NCBI GenBank assembly: GCA_001556125.1
Contig: LSIG01000046.1
Span: forward strand, 1 to 64,000
DNA from: Rhizobiales bacterium CCH10-E5
Lineage (GTDB): Bacteria; Pseudomonadota; Alphaproteobacteria; Rhizobiales; Beijerinckiaceae
Length of the DNA stretch: 64,000 bases
Direction of reading: 5' to 3'
The position numbers and the translations under genes were made by a program. Positions within the stretch are counted from its first letter, which is position 1. Every line of letters begins with the position of its first letter. Positions 38,607 to 46,965 of the stretch are shown one piece after another. The notes under the pieces are model-generated. The model was not told the origin of the DNA and made no database searches. It saw only the letters and a list, made by a program, of their open reading frames with translations.

Positions 38607-38630
38607 CAACGCCGCCTCGCGGCGGCGTTG
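38607..38630 (-). terminator. Hairpin terminator after the DUF2267/DUF2780-like gene
   Basis: A perfect 10-bp stem (CAACGCCGCC and GGCGGCGTTG) with a TCGC loop lies about 24 nt past the stop at 38654 (minus strand). A short T-rich stretch follows on the minus strand. It separates this gene from mutA. Confidence 0.6.
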
Positions 38631-38653
38631 CAACGGTCAAAGTGTGGCGCGGC

Positions 38654-39040
38654 TCAGACGAACTGGCCGAGACCCGGGATCGCGCCGACGATGGCGCCCA
38701 TCGCATCCTCGCCCGCCTTTTCGCGGCCGACGGCGAACATTTCCTTCGAGACCGACTGGATCTGCCCCATCGAGAGGCCGGCGCCCATGAGCTGGCCGCC
38801 GAGCGCCATCACGCCGCCGCTGCCGCCCATCATGCCGCCGACCATGCCCATCAGGCCGCCCTTGGCGCCGCCCTCGGCCGCCGCGAGCTCCGCTGCGCCG
38901 GGCAGTGCCGCCATCAGCTCGCCGATCTCGGCCGGCGGACCTTCCTTCTGAAGGAAAGCGAGGATGATGCCGACCGCCTTGCGGGCGAGCTCTTCGTTGA
39001 GGCCCGAGGCCGCGATCACGCGGGAAATCAGTTCTTCCAT
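38654..39040 (-). CDS. Small Gly/Met-rich helical protein, DUF2267/DUF2780-like
   Basis: A 128-residue protein. The N-terminal 45 residues (MEELISRVIAASGLNEELARKAVGIILAFLQKEGP) resemble the helical repeat of DUF2267/DUF2780-type proteins. The middle is rich in Gly and Met (GGLMGMVGGMMGGSGGVMALGG). The end is amphipathic (MGQIQSVSKEMFAVGREKAGEDAMGAIVGAIPGLGQFV). The function is unknown. The ATG at 39040 is preferred because it begins the conserved helix. Confidence 0.7.
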   Translation of the reverse strand: MEELISRVIAASGLNEELARKAVGIILAFLQKEGPPAEIGELMAALPGAAELAAAEGGAKGGLMGMVGGMMGGSGGVMALGGQLMGAGLSMGQIQSVSKEMFAVGREKAGEDAMGAIVGAIPGLGQFV

Positions 39041-39196
39041 GGTTTCGGTCCTGTGGGTTGCGGCGCGGACGGCCAGATGGTTCACATATCAACTATTCGC
39101 GAAGCCCGATAGTCCTGGAACGCGGCGGGCTTCCGCCGCGCGCCACCATTCGCTACATCCTTGCCCTGACCCATCGACAGCACAACAGGAAGCCCC

Positions 39197-40735
39197 ATGG
39201 CGGATGACGGCGCGATTTTGATCGGCAAGAGCTGGAAGCCGGAAACCCTCCTGCTCAAGCTCGCGAACCGCCACGGCCTCGTCACCGGCGCGACCGGCAC
39301 CGGCAAGACGGTGACGCTGCAGGTGCTGGCCGAGGGCTTCGCCCGCGAGGGCGTTCCCGTCTTCGCAGCCGACATCAAGGGCGACCTTTCGGGCATTGCC
39401 GCCCCTGGCGATTCCAAGCCGCCCTTCGTCAAGCGCGCCGAAGAGATCGGCGTGAAATACGAGCCGGACCAGTTCACAACCGTGTTCTGGGACGTCTTCG
39501 GCGAGCAGGGCCATCCCGTCCGCGCGACGATCTCGGAAATGGGGCCGCTGCTGCTCGCCCGCCTGCTCGATCTCAACGAGACGCAGGAGGGCGTGCTCAA
39601 CATCGCCTTCCGCATCGCCGACGAGCAGAAGCTGCTGCTGCTCGACCTCAAGGATCTGCGCGCCATCCTCGGCTTCATCGCAGAGAACGCCAAGGAATTG
39701 ACGACCAAATACGGAAACGTCACCTCGCAGACGGTCGGCACGATCCAGCGCGCACTGCTGGTCTTGGAAAACCAGAAGGGCGACCTGTTCTTCGGCGAGC
39801 CGGCGCTGGAAATCTCCGATCTGATGCGGACGGACCGCTATGGCCGCGGCATCGTCAACATCATGGCGGCCGACAAGCTGATGGCCAATCCGCGGCTCTA
39901 TGCGACCTTCCTGCTCTGGCTGCTCTCGGAGCTGTTCGAACAGGTGCCCGAGGTCGGTGATCTCGACAAGCCCAAGCTCGTCTTCTTCTTCGACGAGGCG
40001 CATCTGCTCTTCAACGGCGCGCCCAAGGCGCTGCTGACGGCGGTCGAGCAGGTCGTGCGGCTGATCCGCTCCAAGGGAGTCGGCGTCTATTTCGTCACGC
40101 AGAACCCGCTCGACATCCCGGAGACGGTGCTGGCCCAGCTCGGAAACCGCGTCCAGCACGCGCTGCGCGCCTTCACCCCGCGCGACCAGAAGGCGGTCAA
40201 GGCGGCCGCCGAAACCTTCCGCCAGAACCCCAAGATCAACACCGCCGAGGCGATCATGCATCTGGCGGTCGGCGAGGCGCTGATCTCGACGCTCGAGGGC
40301 AAGGGCTCGCCGACGGTCGTCGAGCGCGCGCTGATCGCCCCGCCGATGGCGCAGGTCGGGCCCTGCTCGGCGCAGATCCGCCAGCAGGCGCTGACCGAAT
40401 CCGGCTTCAAGGGCAAATACGACACCATGATCGACCGCGAGTCAGCCTATGAGGAACTGGCGGCCCGCAAGAACCTCGCCGAGGCCGGCCCCGTGGAAGC
40501 CTCGACGACGGGCGGCGGCGGCATTCTCGACACGATCGGCGGCTGGCTCGGCGGCGGCGCGCCGCAGCAGCGCCCCAAGACCGGTCCCGGCAGCCGCGGC
40601 GGCGCCCTGCCGCAGAGCATGGCCGAGAAGGTGCTGACCTCCGCCGCCCGCTCGGCCGCGACCACGATCGGCCGCCAGGTCGGCACCGCGATCCTGCGCG
40701 GCGTTTTGGGGAGCATGATGGGCGGGAAGCGGTGA
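39197..40735 (+). CDS. HerA-like ATPase (DUF853 family)
   Basis: A 512-residue P-loop ATPase of the DUF853/HerA-like group. Walker A GATGTGKT is at 31-38, Walker B is KLVFFFDEAHLLF, and a sensor motif occurs in VGVYFVTQNPLDIP. The C-terminal 80 residues are Gly/Pro-rich and low complexity. These proteins are common chromosomal genes with unknown roles in proteobacteria. There is no neighbouring nuclease, so a defence function is not supported by context. Confidence 0.85.
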   Translation: MADDGAILIGKSWKPETLLLKLANRHGLVTGATGTGKTVTLQVLAEGFAREGVPVFAADIKGDLSGIAAPGDSKPPFVKRAEEIGVKYEPDQFTTVFWDVFGEQGHPVRATISEMGPLLLARLLDLNETQEGVLNIAFRIADEQKLLLLDLKDLRAILGFIAENAKELTTKYGNVTSQTVGTIQRALLVLENQKGDLFFGEPALEISDLMRTDRYGRGIVNIMAADKLMANPRLYATFLLWLLSELFEQVPEVGDLDKPKLVFFFDEAHLLFNGAPKALLTAVEQVVRLIRSKGVGVYFVTQNPLDIPETVLAQLGNRVQHALRAFTPRDQKAVKAAAETFRQNPKINTAEAIMHLAVGEALISTLEGKGSPTVVERALIAPPMAQVGPCSAQIRQQALTESGFKGKYDTMIDRESAYEELAARKNLAEAGPVEASTTGGGGILDTIGGWLGGGAPQQRPKTGPGSRGGALPQSMAEKVLTSAARSAATTIGRQVGTAILRGVLGSMMGGKR

Positions 40736-40748
40736 GCGTATCGCCCTG

Positions 40749-40829
40749 CGTCATGCTCGGACTTGACCCGAGCATCTCGTAAACCAGCCATCTGGTCATG
40801 AGATTCTCGGGTCAAGCCCGAGAATGACG
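40749..40829. repeat. CGTCAT-ended palindromic repeat
   Basis: 30-bp arms at 40749-40778 and 40800-40829 are inverted copies with 27 of 30 positions matching. Each arm holds its own smaller palindrome (CTCGG..CCGAG). The unit begins CGTCAT and ends ATGACG. It lies after the HerA-like gene and may also act as a transcript end. A 14-nt piece of its right arm recurs at 44734-44747. Confidence 0.85.
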
Positions 40830-40947
40830 TGCGCCTTAGCATCATGGCCATGCGATCGGGAGGCTGACGCCGCCCCTGCGCCTTGCCATGATGGCGTCAC
40901 CTGAATCGGCTCAGCCTCCCGGCACGAGCCCAGCCCTGCCGAGTGCC

Positions 40948-42339
40948 ATGACCCAGCTCCCCGCAATCCTCGCCCGCCTCGATGCCGATCTCGACGCCTC
41001 GCTGGCGCGGCTGTCCTCCTGGCTCGAAATCCCCTCGATCTCGACCGATTCGGCCTATGCCGCCGACAGCCGCCGCGCGGCGGAGTGGCTGACGAAGGAT
41101 CTGGAATCGCTCGGCTTCACCGCCGGACTGCGCGAGACGCCCGGCCATCCGATCGTGCTCGCCCACCGGCCCAAGGCCGGCGCGCCGCATGTGCTGTTCT
41201 ACGGCCATTACGACGTCCAGCCGGTCGATCCGCTGGAGCTCTGGGACACCAAGCCCTTCGAGCCGGTGATCAAGGAAATCGAGCCCGGCCGCAAGGTCAT
41301 CGTCGCGCGCGGCGCCTGCGACGACAAGGGCCAGGTCATGACCTTCGTCGAGGCGCTGCGGGCAACGATCGCCGAGACCGGCGACCTGCCGATCGGTGTC
41401 ACCGTCATGGTCGAGGGCGAGGAGGAATCGGGCTCGGTCAATCTCCCGGCCTTCGTCCGCGACAACGCCGCCGAGCTTAAGGCGGACTTTGCGCTCGTCT
41501 GCGACACCGGCATGTGGGACCGGCAGACTCCGGCCATCACCGCCTCCCTGCGCGGGCTGGTCTATCAGGAGGTGACGATCACCTGCGCCGACCGCGACCT
41601 GCATTCCGGCCTGTTCGGCGGTGCGGCGGCCAACCCCGTCCATGTGCTCGCGAAGATCGTCGCGGCCCTGCATGACGAGGACGGGCGCATCACCCTGCCG
41701 GGCTTCTATGACGGCGTCGAGGAGCCGACCAACCAGCAGAAGGCCGACTGGGCCGATCTCAATCTCACCGAGGACGAGTTCCTCGGCCAGATCGGGCTGA
41801 AGCACTCGATCGGCGAGAAGGGGCGCATGCTGATCGAGCAGATCCAGTCCCGCCCGACCTGCGACGTCAACGGGTTCTGGGGCGGCTATACCGGGGAGGG
41901 CACCAAGACGGTGATCGCCTCCAAGGCCTCGGCCAAGGTCTCCTTCCGCCTCGTCGGCAAGCAGGACCCGGCCAAGATCGCCGCCGCCTTCCAAGCCTTC
42001 GTGCGCGAGCGGCTGCCGGCCGATGTGACGGCGGAGTTCGTCGCCCATGGCGCCTCGCCGGCCATCGCCGTGCCGGTCGAATCGCAGGCCCTGCGCCAGG
42101 CGCAGAATGCGCTGACGGAAGAGTGGGGCCGCAAGGCGGTCACCATCGGCTCGGGCGGCTCGATCCCCGTCGTCGGCGACTTCAAGCGCCTGCTCGGCAT
42201 CGACACGCTGCTCGTCGGCTTCGGGCTCGACGACGACCGGGTGCATTCGCCCAACGAGAAATACGACCTCTCCTCCTTCCACAAGGGCCAGCGCTCCTGG
42301 GCCCGCATCCTGCAGGCGCTTGCCGCGAAGGGGGCCTGA
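40948..42339 (+). CDS. M20-family dipeptidase
   Basis: A 463-residue zinc aminoacylase/carnosinase-type peptidase. Metal ligands are seen in [10 protein letters not shown] (His, Asp), GACDDKGQ (Asp) and EGEEESGS (Glu, Glu), with a late histidine in [11 protein letters not shown]. The dimerisation domain sits between about residues 195 and 345. It hydrolyses dipeptides or related amides in the cytoplasm. The ATG at 40948 fits the family; the frame extends 20 codons upstream. Confidence 0.92.
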   Translation: MTQLPAILARLDADLDASLARLSSWLEIPSISTDSAYAADSRRAAEWLTKDLESLGFTAGLRETPGHPIVLAHRPKAGAPHVLFYGHYDVQPVDPLELWDTKPFEPVIKEIEPGRKVIVARGACDDKGQVMTFVEALRATIAETGDLPIGVTVMVEGEEESGSVNLPAFVRDNAAELKADFALVCDTGMWDRQTPAITASLRGLVYQEVTITCADRDLHSGLFGGAAANPVHVLAKIVAALHDEDGRITLPGFYDGVEEPTNQQKADWADLNLTEDEFLGQIGLKHSIGEKGRMLIEQIQSRPTCDVNGFWGGYTGEGTKTVIASKASAKVSFRLVGKQDPAKIAAAFQAFVRERLPADVTAEFVAHGASPAIAVPVESQALRQAQNALTEEWGRKAVTIGSGGSIPVVGDFKRLLGIDTLLVGFGLDDDRVHSPNEKYDLSSFHKGQRSWARILQALAAKGA

Positions 42340-42343
42340 GCCG

Positions 42344-42925
42344 ATGAAATCCGTCTGCGTGTTCTGCGGGTCCAACCCCGGCAATGATCCCGTCTATGCC
42401 GAGGGCGCGCGCGCCATGGGCGCCGAGATTGCGAGGCGCGGCATGGTGCTGGTCTATGGCGGCGGCGCCGTCGGGCTGATGGGCATCGTCGCCGATGCCG
42501 CGCTCGCGGCCGGCGGCGAGGTTCATGGCATCATCCCCCGCGCGCTGCGCGAGAAGGAGGTCGGCCATCACCATCTGACCCGGCTCGAGATCGTCGAGAC
42601 CATGCATATCCGCAAGGCCCGCATGGCTGAGCTCTCGGAGGGCTTCATCGCCATGCCCGGCGGCATCGGCACCTTCGAGGAGCTGTTCGAGATCTGGACC
42701 TGGTCCCAGCTCGGCATCCACGACAAGCCGCTGGCTTTCCTGAATGTCGCCGGATTCTATGACCCGCTGGCGACCTTCCTCGACAACACGGTGGAGGCCG
42801 GCTTCCTCAAGCAGACCCACCGCGCCATGACGATCACCGACACGGAGCCCGCGACGCTGCTCGACCGCATGGAGCAGTATGTGCCGGCGGTGACGTATAA
42901 ATGGGTGGAGAAGGAGGAGGTGTGA
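42344..42925 (+). CDS. LOG-family protein (TIGR00730, cytokinin riboside 5'-monophosphate phosphoribohydrolase type)
   Basis: A 193-residue Rossmann-fold protein with the LOG signatures [21 protein letters not shown], the catalytic/phosphate motif PGGIGTFEE and RKARM. Family members release free bases from nucleoside 5'-monophosphates. It starts 4 nt after the dipeptidase stop, so it is cotranscribed with it. Confidence 0.9.
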   Translation: MKSVCVFCGSNPGNDPVYAEGARAMGAEIARRGMVLVYGGGAVGLMGIVADAALAAGGEVHGIIPRALREKEVGHHHLTRLEIVETMHIRKARMAELSEGFIAMPGGIGTFEELFEIWTWSQLGIHDKPLAFLNVAGFYDPLATFLDNTVEAGFLKQTHRAMTITDTEPATLLDRMEQYVPAVTYKWVEKEEV

Positions 42926-43088
42926 GCGCCTCCATATTATCGCCCCACGGCTGTAGGAAATTAGTCCTTGACAGCGTCACGCTGATCCGCTAGACATCAG
43001 GAACGCTCACGAAGTGTGACCAGACGCCAGGCCGCCGCGCTCATCCGCCGGCGGCTTTCGCATGTTCGGCCCTTGCGAGGTTCTATCC
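42926..43088 (+). promoter_or_regulatory. Candidate promoter of the GTA structural cluster
   Basis: This 163-bp gap before the first GTA gene contains TTGACA at 42968-42973, a 17-bp spacer and TAGACA at 42991-42996, a good -35 and a weak -10 box about 95 bp before the g1 start. No other near-consensus pair was noticed in the GTA region. Activation by a phage-like regulator is known for other GTAs, but no binding site can be named here. Confidence 0.45.
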
Positions 43089-43472
43089 ATGTCCGATTCC
43101 GATGATGACGCGCCGGCTTTGCCGGTCGCGAAGGGCAAGCGCTTGTCCGTGGGCCGCAAGGCCGTGGTGACGCGGCTCTGGCGCGCGGCGCAGCGCCAGC
43201 TCGACGCGCATGAGGCGCGGCTCGAGGAACTGCCGAAGGGCGCAGCCGCCACCGAATCCGAGGCCAAGGCGCTCGCCGTGCTCGCTCGAACCGTGCGCGA
43301 ACTGGTGGCGCTCGACGCGGCGTCGTCCGGCCGGGAGGACAAATCAAACGATGAACTCTCGCCCGCCGCCGGACTGCGCCACGTCGCCGAGCTGCGAAAG
43401 GAGCTTGCACGACGTCTTGATGCGCTTGCCGATCGAGAGCTGGGCCAGGCTGATCCCCCAGCTCATTCCTGA
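43089..43472 (+). CDS. GTA g1-like protein, probable small terminase subunit
   Basis: A 127-residue, mostly helical protein (VTRLWRAAQRQLDAHEARLEEL, AKALAVLARTVRELVALD, LRHVAELRKELARRLDALAD). Position directly before the large terminase gene and helical make-up match g1 of Rhodobacter capsulatus GTA, which acts as the small terminase (TerS). Its 3' end overlaps the terminase gene in another frame by 122 bp. The sequence is too diverged for motif-level proof. Confidence 0.7.
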   Translation: MSDSDDDAPALPVAKGKRLSVGRKAVVTRLWRAAQRQLDAHEARLEELPKGAAATESEAKALAVLARTVRELVALDAASSGREDKSNDELSPAAGLRHVAELRKELARRLDALADRELGQADPPAHS

Positions 43473-44730
43473 TCTGGACGCTGACAGTGTGGTGGCCCTC
43501 AGTGAGTGCTGGACCCTGTTCGGCCGGGTCGACCAAAAGCTCGGTGAGCCGCCGCACAAGCCCGTCTGGCTCGTCCTGGGCGGTCGGGGCGCGGGCAAGA
43601 CCCGCACCGGCGCCGAATGGGTCAAGGGCATGGCGCTGGGGCAGGAGCCTTATGCGCAGGCGGCGACGCAACGCATCGCGCTGGTCGGCGAGACGCAAGG
43701 GCAGGTCCGTGACGTGATGATCGAAGGCGTCTCCGGGCTGCTCGCGATCCACACACGCTGGGAGCGGCCGAGCTGGTACCCCTCGCGGCGGCGGCTGGAA
43801 TGGCCAAACGGCGCCATCGCCCAGGTGTTTTCGGCCGAAGATCCGGAAGGCTTACGCGGCCCGCAATTCGGCGCCGCCTGGTCCGACGAACTGGCGAAAT
43901 GGCCGAACCTTCAGGAGACCTGGGACATGCTGCAATTCGGGCTTCGCCTCGGCGATAGGCCGCGCCAGATCGTCACCACGACGCCGCGCCCCGTGCCGCT
44001 GATCAAGCGGTTGCTGGCCGATCCCGAAGTGGCCGTCAGCCGCGCCGCGACGAGCGCCAACCGCTTCAACCTCGCGGCCGACTTCATCCGCAGCGTGACG
44101 CAGACCTATGGCGGCACGCGGCTCGGCCGGCAGGAACTCGACGGCGAACTGGTCGAGGAAAGCGCCGATGCGCTCTGGACGCGGGCGATGATCGAGGATT
44201 GCCGCGAGCGGGAAGCGCCGGCTCTGGCGCGGATCGTGGTCGCGGTCGATCCGCCGGCCTCGTCCTCGGCCCGCGCCGATTCGTGCGGGCTGGTCGTCGC
44301 CGGCCTCGACAGCGACGGCCGCGGCCATGTGCTGGAGGATGGGACGGTGGCGGGGGCCCGCCCGCATGAATGGGCGGCCAAGGCGGTCGCGCTCTACCGG
44401 CGCTTCGAGGCCGATGCGCTCGTCGTCGAGGTCAACCAGGGCGGCGAGATGGCGACCGCGGTCATCCGCGAGGTCGATGCCGGCGTGCCGGTCAGCGCGG
44501 TCAGGGCGACGCGCGGCAAATATCTGCGGGCCGAGCCTGTGGCGGCGCTCTATGCGCAGGGGCGGGTGCGCCATGCCGGCGCCTTTCCCGCGCTCGAAGA
44601 CGAGATGTGCGATTTCGGCCCCGGCGGCCTCAGCTCCGGCCGCTCGCCCGACCGGCTCGACGCGCTCGTCTGGGCGCTGACCCATCTGATGCTCGGCCCC
44701 AAGGGCCGGCCGCGGGTGAGGGGGATTTAG
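43351..44730 (+). CDS. GTA large terminase subunit (g2)
   Basis: A 459-residue DNA-packaging motor. Walker A GGRGAGKT is at 77-84, the Walker B-like segment is FGAAWSDELAKW, and the nuclease domain contains IVVAVDPPASS, LVVEVNQGGEM and SPDRLDALVWAL. It fills GTA heads with host DNA. The ATG at 43351 has GGGAGGA 11 nt upstream; an alternative ATG at 43420 would shorten the overlap with g1. A palindromic repeat follows its stop. Confidence 0.92.
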   Translation: MNSRPPPDCATSPSCERSLHDVLMRLPIESWARLIPQLIPDLDADSVVALSECWTLFGRVDQKLGEPPHKPVWLVLGGRGAGKTRTGAEWVKGMALGQEPYAQAATQRIALVGETQGQVRDVMIEGVSGLLAIHTRWERPSWYPSRRRLEWPNGAIAQVFSAEDPEGLRGPQFGAAWSDELAKWPNLQETWDMLQFGLRLGDRPRQIVTTTPRPVPLIKRLLADPEVAVSRAATSANRFNLAADFIRSVTQTYGGTRLGRQELDGELVEESADALWTRAMIEDCREREAPALARIVVAVDPPASSSARADSCGLVVAGLDSDGRGHVLEDGTVAGARPHEWAAKAVALYRRFEADALVVEVNQGGEMATAVIREVDAGVPVSAVRATRGKYLRAEPVAALYAQGRVRHAGAFPALEDEMCDFGPGGLSSGRSPDRLDALVWALTHLMLGPKGRPRVRGI

Positions 44731-44733
44731 GCC

Positions 44734-44836
44734 CGTCATTCTCGGGCGGCGCGCCGTCATTGCGAGCACAGCGAAGCAATCCAGGGGCCGTCGAGCGCTG
44801 CCGTTCTGGATTGCTTCGCTGTGCTCGCAATGACGG
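44734..44836. repeat. Perfect 31-bp-arm palindromic repeat between GTA g2 and g3
   Basis: The arms 44754-44784 and 44806-44836 are exact 31-bp inverted copies (beginning CCGTCATTGCGAG) around a 21-nt loop. Directly before them, 44734-44747 repeats 14 nt of the right arm of the 40.8-kb element. The unit ends in CGTCAT/ATGACG like the other two elements. Its right arm reaches into the longest possible portal frame. Confidence 0.9.
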
Positions 44837-44859
44837 ACCACTTCAACAGCGAGACCTCC

Positions 44860-46044
44860 ATGCTCCATCTCCTTCGCCACCTGCGCGGCTTCGCCGCGCC
44901 GGAACGCAAGCGCTCGCGCGTCGGGCCGCTGATCGCGCTGCACGAGGCCGGTCGTCCGGTCTGGACGCCGCGCGACTATGCGGCGCTCGCCCGCGAGGGC
45001 TATGAGCGCAACCCGGTCGTGCATCGCTGCGTCCGGCTGATCGCCGAGGCGGCGGCGCAGACGCCGCTGATCGCCAAGGTAGGTGATCGGGAAAGGCCCG
45101 AGCATCCGGCGCTCGCGCTGATCGACCGGCCCAATCCGCGCCAGGGCGGCATCGCCTTTCGCGAGATGCTGTTCGGGCATCTGCTGGTCGCCGGCAACGC
45201 CTATGTCGAGGCCGCCGGCACGGGGGCCGAGCCGCGCGAACTCTATGCGCTACGGCCTGACCGGATGAAGGTCGTGCCCGGCCGCGATGGCTGGCCGGAA
45301 GCCTATGACTACACGGTCGGCGGCGACACCATCCGCTTCCGGCAGGACGAGGGCGTCGTTCCGCCGATCCTGCATCTCACCCTGTTCCATCCGGTCGACG
45401 ACCATTACGGCCTCTCGCCGATCGAGGCCGCCGCCTGCTCGCTCGACATCCACAACGCCGCCAGCGCCTGGCACAAGGGCCTGCTCGACAATGCGGCCCG
45501 GCCCTCCGGTGCGCTGGTCTATGATGGGCCCGACGGGGCGAGCCTGACCGACGCGCAGTTCGAGCGGCTGAAAGCCGAGCTTGAAGACAGCTTCCAGGGC
45601 GCCCGCAATGCCGGCCGGCCCCTGCTGCTCGAAGGCGGGCTCGACTGGAAGCCGCTCTCGCTGACGCCGGCCGAACTCGATTTCGTCGCGGCCAAGGGCG
45701 TCGCGGCGCGGGAGATCGCGCTCGCCTTCGGCGTGCCGCCGCTGCTGCTCGGCCTGCCCGGCGACAACACCCATGCCAATTTCGCCGAGGCCAACCGCGC
45801 CTTCTGGCGTCAGACCGCGATCCCGCTGGTGAGGCGCACCGCGCAGTCGCTGGCGCAATGGCTCGGGCCGGCCTTCGGCGGCGATCTCTCGCTCGAGCCC
45901 GATCTCGACGCCATCGAGGCCTTGGCCGAGGAGCGGGAATCGCTCTGGCGCCGGCTCGGCGCGGCGACCTTCCTCAGCGAGGACGAGAAGCGCGAGGCGG
46001 TCGGCTACGGCCGGGCGCCGCGAGCGGGAGAGGGCACCCCATGA
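44860..46044 (+). CDS. GTA portal protein (g3)
   Basis: A 394-residue HK97-type portal. Family segments are NPVVHRCVRLIAEAAAQTPL, HPALALIDRPNPRQGG, the MLFGHLLVAGNAYVEAAG block and FGVPPLLLGLPGDNTHANFAEANRAFW. It forms the dodecameric head vertex through which the terminase loads DNA. The ATG at 44860 is chosen because earlier starts (GTG 44821, ATG 44830) lie inside the repeat arm. Its stop overlaps the next ATG (ATGA). Confidence 0.92.
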   Translation: MLHLLRHLRGFAAPERKRSRVGPLIALHEAGRPVWTPRDYAALAREGYERNPVVHRCVRLIAEAAAQTPLIAKVGDRERPEHPALALIDRPNPRQGGIAFREMLFGHLLVAGNAYVEAAGTGAEPRELYALRPDRMKVVPGRDGWPEAYDYTVGGDTIRFRQDEGVVPPILHLTLFHPVDDHYGLSPIEAAACSLDIHNAASAWHKGLLDNAARPSGALVYDGPDGASLTDAQFERLKAELEDSFQGARNAGRPLLLEGGLDWKPLSLTPAELDFVAAKGVAAREIALAFGVPPLLLGLPGDNTHANFAEANRAFWRQTAIPLVRRTAQSLAQWLGPAFGGDLSLEPDLDAIEALAEERESLWRRLGAATFLSEDEKREAVGYGRAPRAGEGTP

Positions 46045-46241
46045 ACCTGCTCGACCCAATCGTCACCGCCTTCGTCGAACGCGCCGATGTCGGCCATCTC
46101 GGCCTCCTGCTCTGGGCGGCGACGGCGTCAGCCGCAGCCTGGTTCGTGATGCGCGAGCTTTCCGCCGCCAACCGCCGCTTCGACGACTTCGTGCGCGAAC
46201 TCAACCGCTTCAACGCCCGTCACGAGGGGGACCAGCCATGA
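46041..46241 (+). CDS. Small single-span membrane protein of the GTA cluster
   Basis: A 66-residue protein with one hydrophobic segment (HLGLLLWAATASAAAWFVM) and a charged C-terminal helix. It overlaps the portal stop and the next ATG by 4 nt on each side, so it is translationally coupled. A small gene at this position (g3.5-like) occurs in other GTA clusters. Function unknown. Confidence 0.6.
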   Translation: MNLLDPIVTAFVERADVGHLGLLLWAATASAAAWFVMRELSAANRRFDDFVRELNRFNARHEGDQP

Positions 46242-46420
46242 CGCGTTCCGCAGACCAGAAGCCCGCCCCGCCGAAATCCTCCGGCCCTGGCCGCAGCCCG
46301 CCACGGCAGCCGGCGCGCGGGCCGGCGAACACCGAGGCCTTCGGCCGCTTTCTGCGCAATCTGGCCCGGCTGGAAGGCGGTGCGGGGCGTGCGAGCAAGG
46401 CCGGGGAGCGGGCACGATGA
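46238..46420 (+). CDS. Small basic Pro-rich protein of the GTA cluster
   Basis: A 60-residue, strongly basic, proline-rich N-terminal part (PAPPKSSGPGRSPPRQPARG) followed by a helix (TEAFGRFLRNLARLEGG). It is linked on both sides by ATGA overlaps to the membrane protein and to the prohead protease. No family is recognised; coupling is the main argument that it is real. Confidence 0.5.
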   Translation: MTRSADQKPAPPKSSGPGRSPPRQPARGPANTEAFGRFLRNLARLEGGAGRASKAGERAR

Positions 46421-46938
46421 GGGCGTTTGGTCCAGCCGGCCCATGCGACCGCGAGTCCAAGTTCCTGCCACTGCCGCCGGCGCGCATCGGCCTCGATGGT
46501 TTGTTCGAGGGCTATGCCAGCCTCTTCGGCGTCGCCGATCTCGGCAAGGACATCGTCGAGCGGGGCGCCTTTCGCGAGAGCCTGGTGCGGCGCGGGCCTG
46601 CCGGCATCAAGCTGCTCTGGCAGCATGATCCCGCCGAGCCGATCGGCCGCTGGCTCGCGCTCACCGAGGATTCGCGCGGGCTGTTCGTCAGGGGCCAGCT
46701 CTCGCTGGCGGTCGCCCGCGCCCGGGAGATCCACGCCCTGATGCGCGAAGGCGCCGTGGATGGGCTCTCGATCGGATTTCGCTCCGAGCGCGCCCGCACC
46801 GAGCCGCGCAGCGGCCTGCGCCGGCTGGAGCGGATCGACCTTTGGGAGATCTCGATCGTCACCTTCCCGATGCTGCCGCAGGCGCGGATCTCCGCCGTCA
46901 AGGCGCTGCGCAGCGCATCTGCCTTCGCTCACGCCTGA
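46417..46938 (+). CDS. GTA prohead protease (g4), HK97 family
   Basis: A 173-residue maturation protease. The catalytic residues are H70 in LLWQHDPAEPIGRW, S118 in DGLSIGFR and E144 in DLWEISIVTFP, the HK97 U35 arrangement. It removes the delta domain of the capsid protein encoded next. The ATG at 46417 overlaps the upstream stop. Confidence 0.93.
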   Translation: MRAFGPAGPCDRESKFLPLPPARIGLDGLFEGYASLFGVADLGKDIVERGAFRESLVRRGPAGIKLLWQHDPAEPIGRWLALTEDSRGLFVRGQLSLAVARAREIHALMREGAVDGLSIGFRSERARTEPRSGLRRLERIDLWEISIVTFPMLPQARISAVKALRSASAFAHA

Positions 46939-46965
46939 AACCGTTCTTTTCCCGAAGGAGAGACC

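Noticed and set aside
39197..40735. HerA-like ATPase as part of a defence system
   Set aside because: There is no NurA-type nuclease, Sir2 or other effector beside it. GC content and neighbours are ordinary chromosomal, and DUF853 proteins are common core genes.
44821..44859. Portal protein start at GTG 44821 or ATG 44830
   Set aside because: Both codons lie in the right arm of the palindromic repeat, so the first 13 residues would derive from a mobile repeat. The ATG at 44860 gives a normal portal N-terminus.
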